DNA from: Apostichopus japonicus
Lineage: Eukaryota; Echinodermata; Holothuroidea; Aspidochirotida; Stichopodidae
Reading direction: 5' to 3'
Assembly: GCF_037975245.1 (NCBI RefSeq)
Contig: NC_092571.1
Location: forward strand, 27,234,564 to 27,298,563
DNA length: 64,000 bases
The notes under the pieces were generated by a model. That model did no database searches. It was not told the DNA's origin and saw only the letters and a list, made by a program, of their open reading frames with translations. Below are positions 51,961 to 61,178 of the stretch, in pieces. The position numbers and the translations under genes were made by a program. Position 1 is the stretch's first letter. Every line of letters begins with the position of its first letter.

Positions 51961-53500
51961 CCGTCGATATTTCAAATGATAGTGTAATCGCTTTTCACAC
52001 GTATGCCTGGATGTGCAATAACTGGCGAAACTGACCCAAATTGTGCGAAAAAATTGTGTCGCGAGCTCCTCCTAGACCGTAAGTCTGATAAGTTCAACCT
52101 TTTAGGGAAGGTACCTGCATGTCATTTAAACTCGTGCCTTCGTGACCGATGACGTTATAGTTAAAAAGTCAGAGGTCAAATTCCCCAAAACTGATAACTA
52201 GCCGTTACCTGCTTGTCAGTATGTGGCGAAGTCATTACACCACAAGATATGCAGAGAATGAAACATTTTAATTGTACTTATGTGGTTGTTAAGGATCGAG
52301 GTCAAAGGTCAATGTAGTTCACAGGTCAAAGTGGCCTAAATTATGTGGACGGCAGGAGATGAGATCTGCAACCCCATTTATTACCCTCTTGTGTTAACTT
52401 GGATAAATACGGACACTAATGTATATCAAATATGGTGTACATGATACACATTCTTTTGAAATTCATTTTATTCAGAACTATTTGTCATTGGTTTTTTTTT
52501 CCAAGCTGTGTGGAATTTAATTACAGCTCCATTTGTATGCGTGTTACATCTTCGATTGTTACATCTAGCTCTCATGCCGGATTTGTTTGTACTATCAAAT
52601 CAAAATATGACCAGGAAGGAAGAGATCTATTAAGATTTAAAAGGGGATATACTGAGTTGAGTCAGAGGATGCATCACCTTACATTACTTGCAGTGGATGT
52701 GTTTGGTATGTTGTACAAATGAGATCAATGTGCTTTACGACTACATATGAATGTTTTCAATAAAGACGGCTTTGACTTTAGCCAAGTCGTTCCGTTCTTT
52801 TAATTTATTGATCCCCAAAACTGTCTTTTTATGCATGACGAGACATTGTTCTTTACCAAAATTGATCAGAAGTGGAAACAAAAGATTGCTATCCATTAAG
52901 CTGCAAACTTTCATTTGCCAGTATACTGCAAAAGAACAGTTTAGTCGGACATTCACTGACATGTACCAAAGCATTTATAAGTTCATCATGCTCTCTTGTA
53001 TTTCGTTGGGGACATATATTTATCATATACGGAATTAGTACAGCATATATGTGCCACGTATGTATACGTGTGTTAAAACTGTATAAAAGAGGTACTGGAA
53101 TAGCGCTTAAAATGTTACCACCTTCTCGACTGAAGTATCGGTAGGCCGATAATAACTATATTTTGTGGCATAGATTCAGAGTGAAAACGAAGTTAACAAT
53201 TGATATGTTTTCATTTCTAGAGGCATAAAATAATGCACCAAATTGTCTCACAAAATGATGTTCTTAATTTATTAAGGCAAGAACCACATGCATTTAAAGA
53301 CATTAACTCAGAACAAATAAAATATAATAAATATACAATAAGATAATTTATCCATGATGAAATACATATGTAAAACGTATATAAGCTACAGCTATAGTGC
53401 ATGGATGTGCCAATAATATAAAATGCACCCTTGCTGTGTTATAGAGTTGGAAGAAGTGTAAAGGAAGATGAGAGAATAGGTCACGCTTGTAATGATCACA
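51961..53500. other. Non-coding between repeats and Ig copies
   Basis: No exon recognised. A perfect AGGTCA-A-AGGTCA direct repeat lies at 52299-52311 in a short tract of AGGTCA words related to the 32-kb satellite. Overlapping plus-strand ORFs at 52.75-53.14 kb have no known domain. Confidence 0.4.
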
Positions 53501-53504
53501 TATC

Positions 53505-54005
53505 AAATATGAAATAGCAATAGCTACAACAAATACCCTCCTACAACCTACACAATATTACAAACTCTAATTCCAATTTATAAATTTTTAAATCACTATA
53601 CAAAAATATGGAAATATTAATAACTGTTTGTTACAAAAAGTTATCAATTTTCTTTAAGTTTGGAAGACATAACAACATGCATGGTAATTGTACATGGAAT
53701 ATATGAGGATCAGATATAAACAGTAACAGTCCGCATAATATATTCACTCATAGCCACTGAATGAGTGGAATAGCTATAAAAACAAATACTCTCCTACCAC
53801 CTACAGAATATTTCAAACTTTAATTTAATTTAGAAATTTAAAAATAACTATACAAAAAATGAAAATAATTTTTACTGTTTGTTACAAAAAGTTAGCAATT
53901 CTCTATAAATTTGAAAGGCATAACAACCTGCATGGTAATTTTATATGAAAGATATGAGGATCAGATATATAAACAGTAAAAGTTCGCATAGAATGTTCAC
54001 TCATA
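53505..54005. repeat. 255-bp tandem duplication including a stop codon
   Basis: About 53505-53757 is a copy of about 53758-54012 (for example TCACTCATAGCCACTGAATG at 53744 against TCACTCATAACCACTGAAAG at 53999). The right copy holds the last codons of the Ig-receptor tail (FSGYE, stop). The left copy still reads FSGYE-stop on the minus strand. Confidence 0.8.
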
Positions 54006-54454
54006 ACCACTGAAAGAGCTGCTTTCATAAATTTCATTTTCAACCATCTCGATTTCTTGTTCCTTTTCGAGTCTCTCAGTTTCGGATAATGTTTGATTTT
54101 GACAATCTTTTTCCTTATATGTTTCATAGATAGCATTATCTATCATAGCTGGTACATCTAATGCACTATTCTCAGTCTGGGATCTCATGGATGACACTAC
54201 GTCATCAGTTATCGTTGTATTTCTAACGTTTGCATTATTCGTACTAGAGTTCTGCTTAGCTAACTCTGGGTTTCGGTTGCAGAAGGATACATTTAAGCGA
54301 AAGTAAAGTACTACAATTACAATCATGACGAATATCAAACACAAGCTGATGGCCGTGATAACCAGTGCAACAGTTATGTCTGGGCCCGAGTCATTTATCT
54401 CATTATAATCCATCTTTGATGTGATATCTCTATCTCCGTAGGGAACGTCTGTTC
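53997..54454 (-). CDS. Ig-receptor membrane segment and tail exon
   Basis: A minus-strand exon opening after a T-rich acceptor (TTTTTTTTGTAACAG, AG at 54455-54456) and ending at TGA 53997. It encodes a short juxtamembrane piece (TDVPYGDRDITSK, like YYGDRNITS in the paralogue), a membrane segment (VALVITAISLCLIFVMIVIV) and a tail of about 105 residues. Tyrosine motifs AIYETY, EIYESS and SGYE may bind SH2 domains. The tail resembles that at 55.3-55.65 kb (NSSTNNAN, EIEMVENEIYE). No intact ectodomain lies directly upstream, so it is either an alternative 3' exon of the gene at 55658-56740 or the 3' remnant of a third copy. Confidence 0.6.
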
Positions 54455-54600
54455 CTGTTACAAAAAAAAAATAAGTTCAATAGAGTTATCTTTTACCATA
54501 ATATCATATTCCCAGTTATTGGGGATGTCACTTCAGGTTAGGATAACTTTACTGAAATTGCTTTTATAACTAATATCTCATAATAGCGCAACCACATTTG
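54455..54600 (-). pseudogene. Decayed third Ig unit of receptor copy
   Basis: Minus-strand sequence similar to SEVNLTWSNIPNHWKYDI of the 56-kb gene, but the Trp codon is now TGA and a deletion removes the region before it. Homology ends near 54590. It supports the view that a whole third copy once stood here. Confidence 0.65.
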
Positions 54601-55280
54601 GCTCTCTGAACCCCTTAATTGTATTTTGAGGAGAGTAAGGCTCTTAGAAAAATACATAATTGCGACACTAATATCGTAAACTAATCATTTGAAAATTTTA
54701 CTTGGGTGATAAAAACATTCTGATGCAAAGGATGCGTGAGTAATATAAACAAAAAGTTATATAAAAAATCAGTACAAAATTCGATTACCGATCAAATATA
54801 GATTAAAAGTCCCATCAAACTTTCCAATGGAAAGTTTTCTGCCTCCTATTATATGAAAATAAAAAAATTAAACGTACGAACAGTTGACATTGACTAATAT
54901 TTATCCGGCTACAACTGTTAACACTTCTGTCTGTTTGGTTCCTGTAAGATAGGCTTGACACTAAATGTGAAACTGTGATTGGAACCCTTTAAATGTTAGC
55001 TTAATGTGTAACAACTATTATATAATGACTAAACGATGTTTATTTGACAAAACCTAACTCTTTCAACGCTACAACAACTTTATTTAACTTTGGAAGTATT
55101 CAACTCTAATTTGTAATACATGTTAAAACTTATCAGTGCATTTATGGTAATTTCGAATTATCCTGGTACTGAGTTTTATAGTGTTGGTATGAGAAAGATA
55201 ATTTTATAATCACTACTCCCTACATAAACAGGGTGCAGACGGAGAAACAAGTTTTCTGATTCCTTAAATAATAATCACTT
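54601..55280. other. Non-coding between Ig-receptor pieces
   Basis: No similarity to the Ig ectodomain or other coding sequence could be seen. It may be intron or intergenic DNA. Confidence 0.4.
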
Positions 55281-55657
55281 TTAAATTTGATTGCAATTAA
55301 CTTGTTTATGTTGAGGTGATATGCTATCATATAAAGTATTCACGTTATCTGGCCTGCTTGTTGAAGTTGTCTCATAAATTTCGTTTTCAACCATCTCAAT
55401 CTCTTCTCCCTTCACTTGTTTGTCCGTTGTAGACGATTTTTTATGTTGATTCTCTCGTTCAGTATATGTTTCATACATAATATTATCTGTCATACCTGGT
55501 ACATTTAATACATTATCATTGTCTGTCTGGGATACAATCGGTGACACAAGGTCATCATTTATGGTGATATCTCCATCATTTGCATTATTTGTACTAGAGT
55601 TCTCTAAGCCTGGAACATACCTCGTTGAACGTGAATTTCTGTTGCAGTTGCGTACAG
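55281..55657 (-). pseudogene. Frameshifted cytoplasmic tail of Ig receptor
   Basis: In the frame shifted by one base from the ectodomain gene, this encodes a tail parallel to that at 54 kb: CNRNS..., ENSSTNNAN, then VSQTDNDNVLNVPGM, IMYETY, EIEMVENEIYETTS and TLYDSI. The alignment with the 54-kb exon (39 against 38 nt between GTAGTAC and TGCAAC) indicates a one-base deletion just after the membrane segment. The receptor frame therefore ends at RNHI-stop. Confidence 0.7.
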
Positions 55658-56740
55658 TTAAATGTGATTACGTACTACAATTATGACACATATAAAAGAG
55701 CAGATGAAAATGACAACTAACAAAACAGCTATTACTCGACCTGGGTTATTGGTTGCACTGATTTGGATCATTGATGTGATATTTCTATCTCCATAGTAAC
55801 CAATACATTGTATATCCTCTGAGTTGACGTCACTTCCGGTATCCGTAACATTCACTTCAATGTATGTGTCGCCTTCCTTAATATCATATTTCCAGTGATT
55901 AGGGATGTTACTCCAGGTAAGGTTAACTTCACTTACATTACTGGTGCAACGTAATACTGCTTTTCTAATATCACTGAAGTCGATAGTTGATGGATTCGCT
56001 GTGACAGAGAACAAAGGGAGAAACAGTATAGGTCCGAAGGAGCAAGATCCTTGATAACTCTGATAAGGTGCTGGTAATTGTTGAGAGACATTGCAGACAA
56101 AGACACTATTGTTAAATGATGAGTTGAAGTCCGATGAGAATGATAGAGTCTTAGAGGGGTGCAGGTAAGAGGATACTGTCCTGGTTGAGTTGTAAGTGAC
56201 GATTTCATTTCCATCTCTGATGTAAGTTGACATCATCACTGGTGGGTCTCCTTCCTCTGAAGTACAACTCATCTCGATGTCACTTTGTACCGAATCCTCA
56301 AATATAAATCGAGATTGATACGATGACGTACACGTAGGATTAACATTATCATCAATCCGAGTAAAACCCACTATTCTAGCAGATAATTCTTTTTCATTTC
56401 TACATTCAAACAGTGTGCCGTTTATTTCATTCGTTAATTTCTTTATTGTAAACAAACCAGTTGTTAAATTAATCACTTCAAACTGATAGGTGGTAGCAAA
56501 ATCATCTTGCAATTGCGAATCTTTAACTATTCTGTTAATTGTATAATCAAGGCTTTTATAATTGACTTCTATCGAGCTGTTTGTCACTTGTTCACAGTAA
56601 ATTCCTACAGTACTTCCAAAAGGAAATAACCAATCATTCTCTTTTGCCCTAAAGTTTGCATATCGAATCGTCTCTTCAGAAGCAAGAATAGTAATGTAGG
56701 CAATGATTACTATCAATTTTAACGTCGCCTTTGTATTCAT
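55658..56740 (-). CDS. Ig-domain receptor, second copy
   Basis: A 360-residue protein: signal peptide (about 1-20), three Ig-like units with cysteine pairs (GIYCEQ/LFECRN; MSCTSEE/FVCNVS; LRCTSN-LTW/IQCIGY), abundant NxS/T sites, and a membrane segment (VIAVLLVVIFICSFICVIIVV) near the end. Only four residues follow the membrane segment because of the frameshift. It is closely similar to the 8.3-9.3 kb copy in the ectodomain, for example SVFVCNVSQQLPAPYQ. It would be a membrane protein without signalling tail unless the frame is repaired by splicing or the break is an error. Function inferred as cell-surface recognition only. Confidence 0.75.
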   Translation of the reverse strand: MNTKATLKLIVIIAYITILASEETIRYANFRAKENDWLFPFGSTVGIYCEQVTNSSIEVNYKSLDYTINRIVKDSQLQDDFATTYQFEVINLTTGLFTIKKLTNEINGTLFECRNEKELSARIVGFTRIDDNVNPTCTSSYQSRFIFEDSVQSDIEMSCTSEEGDPPVMMSTYIRDGNEIVTYNSTRTVSSYLHPSKTLSFSSDFNSSFNNSVFVCNVSQQLPAPYQSYQGSCSFGPILFLPLFSVTANPSTIDFSDIRKAVLRCTSNVSEVNLTWSNIPNHWKYDIKEGDTYIEVNVTDTGSDVNSEDIQCIGYYGDRNITSMIQISATNNPGRVIAVLLVVIFICSFICVIIVVRNHI

Positions 56741-57570
56741 TTTAAAGCTGCGTAATGTGCGAGTTATAGGAACAATGTTTGGATCTGGAAAAAATCCCGT
56801 TTAATTTATAGCTTAACAAATTTCACTCGAACTACCCCTTAATTGGGATTCAATTCATAAGAGTGAAGGATATACGTTCGTTTTGTCCCGAACTTGCAGA
56901 GAGTATCACATAATTCCATTGATTGTGGTTAGATTTTGGTGGAAGTAGTATATCTATGCGTCATTGCTTTACATCAACATTTGAACTTGTACTTCAAAAG
57001 TTCGAAAATATACTCGAAATGTATTTGCTTTTCATTTATCAGTATTAATCATGCAAACGAAATGTTGTCCCATTATTTCTGTTCGACATTTCATCTGACA
57101 ACTCGATCATCGCAAAATGTCAAAAAATTATATAGTTTGTATGAAAGACGTTTGACTATCTTAGTTGTAAAAAGTGACCGTTGCTGTCGAGTTTAGGAGT
57201 ACCATTTGTCATAAGTTTGACATATCGACTTCTCATTAAAAAGAAAACGATCTGACCTCTCATTTTGACGTCTAATCGAAATAGTGATGAATATCCTCCA
57301 TTAACATATTTCGGACGAGAGGGGAAGTGTTGAATGACAATAATGTTGCTAACAGAACCCTTCTTCCTCTCGTATCGATTTGATTCGTTTAGCATGATTA
57401 CGCTAACCCGATATCACAGTCCCGGTAGGCAAGCTAGTGAATCTAATGCAAACTGTACCTGCGTCATTAAAATCCTTCAGAAATTACCCAGCATAGCGTA
57501 CTGGTCTAGAAGAATTAATCCATTTTTAAAGATAATAACTAGAATTAAATCCAATGAGATGATTCCTTTG
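56741..57570. repeat. Duplicated upstream region, second copy
   Basis: Diverged copy of 9330-10150 in the same position relative to the receptor gene. The ORF that is open in the other copy is interrupted here, which argues against coding. Shared promoter elements could be in the first 200 bp. Confidence 0.65.
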
Positions 57571-58083
57571 TATCTTCAGGTCCATAAATGCTTTACTTAT
57601 ATACGTCATCTGTCCATCATACACAAATTAGTCGATTGTCAACTCGTTCAACATTTTCCATCCGATATTTGAATAACAATATAATTGCAGGCTTCAGATT
57701 TTCAACTCGTGACTCCATCAGGAATGAAATGCTCCGTCCAGACACTTTCGATGGAATGCCTTGATCGTTTATCGTGAGGGATATATATCCATTTGGTTTT
57801 TTTACTGAATGAGAGCGCTATTTACGAAAGTCTCAAGACACATACAGTGAATGACAAAACGCATATGGTGACCGAGTCATTTTTGCACAGTAGTGTAGTA
57901 ATGGCAAATATATTGTCACCCCTCTCGCGGTCGGCATCTTAGCACCTCCACAAGTGGTAAGTACGGCATTAGTTGATATTAAACTTAAGATAAAAACATA
58001 TCATTCTGCATAATCATTCACTTTACTAGCTAACATAAGCCCACTTTACATCTCTATAAGAACAGGTTGGACCTTTTTCAATC
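57571..58083. other. Non-coding, upstream of LINE
   Basis: No gene recognised. The LINE reading frame begins shortly after. The exact 5' edge of the element cannot be fixed from the sequence. Confidence 0.35.
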
Positions 58084-60530
58084 TTGAGTACAACTACAAT
58101 GCTGATATTTTATATATGCTATACCATTGGTCCCTTCTTATTACGGTCACTGAATTTTGGGTATAAAAACTATCTTTCTGTGACACAAAAGCATGGTGTA
58201 ATTACCCTAATTCCGAAAGGTGGCAAACCACGTTATTACTTAAATAATTGGAGACCAATACCTCTGTTGAATGTTCCCTATAAAATTGCACCTTCATGTA
58301 TTGCTAATCGTATGAAAAAAGTATTGCCCAATATTATTTCTCCAGACCAGAGTGGCTTTCTTGGTGGTAGGTACATTGGTGACAGTATTCGCACAGTGTA
58401 TGGTATAATCCATTCCCTGGAGTTAGATAATACACCAGGTATTTTGTTTGGGGTTGATTTTGAAAAGGCCTTTGACAGAATATCAGTTACTTTCATTAGA
58501 AAAGTTCTTAATCTCTTTAACTTTGGGCCGTCTATTATTAGATGGTTTGATACTTTCTATAGTGATAATTACTCATCAGTGTTGGTAAATGGTTTTCTGT
58601 CAGAAAAATTTCCCATTGAGCGTGGTTGTAGGCAGGGTGACCCTCTGTCCCCTTATTTATTTATTCTTTCTGTTGAACTTTTGAATAGCCTCGTTAACAG
58701 TGATGATTTTATTCGTGGTATTGATATTGGGGGACAGGTTTTCAAAACTGTTCAATACGCAGACGATACAACCTTTTTCATGCATGGTGACAGTACTTCT
58801 TTCAATAGGATTATGGTACAACTTGACTATTTCAGAGATTTGTCTGGTCTCAAATTGAATTTGGACAAGTCCCTTTTAGTGGGACTGAGTAGTTTGAGAG
58901 GGCTTTCCATTCCACTTGATAAGAAGTATGCTATTCGTTGGAACACAGGTGAAGATTTCACTCTTTTAGGAATTGTTTTCAATACAGATTTGGGGGGCAT
59001 GGTTAAACAAAATTACGATAAAGCATTGAATAAAGTTTCAAATGTGATAAAATTGTGGGAAAAGCGTTATCTTACAGCGCTTGGTCGTATAACAATTGTT
59101 AAGTCTCTCATGTTACAATGTTTCAACTATTATATCATGTCACTTCCGCTGCCTGACTTGGAGTATAGAAATAGGGTAAATTCTCTATTTTTCCGTTTCG
59201 TATGGAAAAATAAACCAGACCATATAAGCCGTAAACAGTTAAAGCTCAGTTATGCAGATGGAGGGTTGAATATGATAGATTTTTCTAAACACTGTGAGGC
59301 ACTCAAAATAAGTACTTTTGGTCGTCTTCTGAAGAGTGATCATTTCAGCTTCAGCTCTTGTTATTTACGTAAATATAACATTTGCACCGACATGTTGAAT
59401 GGGGATTTCTACATAAAATTAGCTAGTTTGAGATCTGCTAACCCCTTTTGGAGAAATCTCTTCGCAATAACATATATATTTATTCGAGATGAGCTATCTA
59501 CCATTAATGATGATGCGACCATATTAACTTTGCCTCTCTGGAATAATGGGCTGATTGAAATTGGTAACAGTCCAGTGTATTACAAGCGCTGGTATGACAA
59601 AGGTATCCGTTTTGTTTGCGATTTTGTCACAGTTGATGGCAGGTTTTATAGTTTTGACAATTTCATCCAAAAGTATCTTGTTTCCACGAATTTTGTAGAA
59701 TATTATGGTATTATTAACTCCATTAAAACTTTTTGGAATGGACCTGCTCTGGATGGGAATATGGATATTGCTTTTCCAAACAATTGCTACTTAAACAAAA
59801 TGCTTTACAATGGTATGTTCCGTTCGAAAGATATTTACAACAAGTTACTACAGGAATCGAAGTTGATTCAGAAATCCTATACGAAATGGTGTGGTACCCT
59901 CGATATTACTGAGGAAGATTGTTTTTTTTTATTGTTCAGTGCCATTCAAGTGTTCTAGTGATGTTAATTTGAGGTGGTTTCAGTATAGGCTGCCTCAGAG
60001 GATTATCCCGTCCAATAAGTACTTGCATTTAATAAAAGCAATTACTCATGACACTTGTACTTTTTGTCATAGGTATGTTGAGACAACTGAACATTTGTTC
60101 TATTATTGCCCACTCTCAGTTAGGCTTTGGAATCATCTCCAAACTTTGTTAAACAATATAGATATTGGTATAGTACTAGACATTAAGACAGTGTTGTTTG
60201 GTGCGGACATTGCCAGAGAGCTGAATTTGATTATAATTTTAGTTAAGAAATTTATTTTCAACTGCAAAGTACGGAAAGAAATTCCACTGCAGAATAAGTT
60301 ACTATTGTTTCTGAGGGACTATTTTCTATTACAAAACAACCTTTTGTTGCGTAATATGAAAAGCAGTCTTTGGAGGAAATATTGGTACCCTTGGTATAAT
60401 TTTTTACAACTTCAGAATGTATTAAAATAAATACTTTTTAGTTTTTTCTAGGAATTTTCACTAAGTCACCATTAGAGTGCTATATTATGTTAAGTTATAG
60501 TTGCAAGAGAAATAAAAAAAAGAGAAAAAA
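58084..60530 (+). mobile_element. 5'-truncated LINE, reverse transcriptase ORF
   Basis: A 624-residue frame (58084-59958) with reverse transcriptase motifs: LIPKGGKPRYYLNNWRPI (about 43-60), GVDFEKAFD (about 123-131), GCRQGDPLSPYLFIL (181-195) and the catalytic YADD (225-228). It continues in a second frame (59891-60430) with NLRWFQYRLPQRII and a C-terminal cysteine-histidine cluster (CTFC...HLFYYC). The frame change falls at a T-run near 59922-59930. Gene order and motifs fit an L1/Tx1-like non-LTR element. The endonuclease domain is missing, as expected after 5' truncation. An A-rich 3' end lies near 60510-60530. Not autonomous in this form. Confidence 0.88.
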
Positions 60531-61178
60531 ATGTATGACTGTGTTGAAATTATTCATCATGTAGGGACAACCAAAGCACACTTTGCGTTATTGGCAGAAC
60601 AGGGAGTTGTTAAAGAACGAAGACATTGATGTTCACGTGACATTACATTTTAACTATACTTATTTTTTTCTTAAGCGTAAATTCAAATCATGCAACGCGT
60701 GGGAGAGTAAATCTTCACTTATGTAGTACTGTAGCTATATACAATTATTCGACATAAGAAACAACCTCATCTACCAGGATGGATGGACGGATCGATATAA
60801 CTAAATCACTGAGTCGCAATTTCAACACTGTAAAAAAAATGGGAAACCTTACACCCAAAATGTGAGGAATCCTGGTTTCCCGGTGTGGGTTATTTTGGTG
60901 TTACACCCGAAAAGAGCGTTAAGGTAATATCTTCTGTCGATGACCCAAATGAAGGGAAACCGAGAGGTCCAATGATGGTGATTGTTATATTCTCTGTACG
61001 AAACGTCATCACGACAAAGATTCTCGAGCAATGACACGGCTTCTAACATAACACACTAGCTCCGCCCCTTTGTTAATATTTCTCGCTTTGCGCGCGGGGG
61101 AATTAACAGACTGCACGTTGAAGTCATACGTACGTACGTATACCGTACCCGAAACGTACGTAGACTATAGACGCTACG
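60531..61178. other. Flank copy and putative promoter region
   Basis: About 60560-60760 is a third copy of the block at 1080-1300 and 6640-6800. CpG-containing sequence with repeated ACGTACG (about 61125-61160) precedes the putative first exon at 61179. Confidence 0.4.

Noticed and set aside
52751-53144. Overlapping plus- and minus-strand ORFs of 77-95 residues
   Set aside because: No known domain, no splice context, mutual overlap; treated as chance.
58084-60430. Host gene for a long protein
   Set aside because: Reverse transcriptase motifs, frame break and A-rich 3' end identify it as a LINE.
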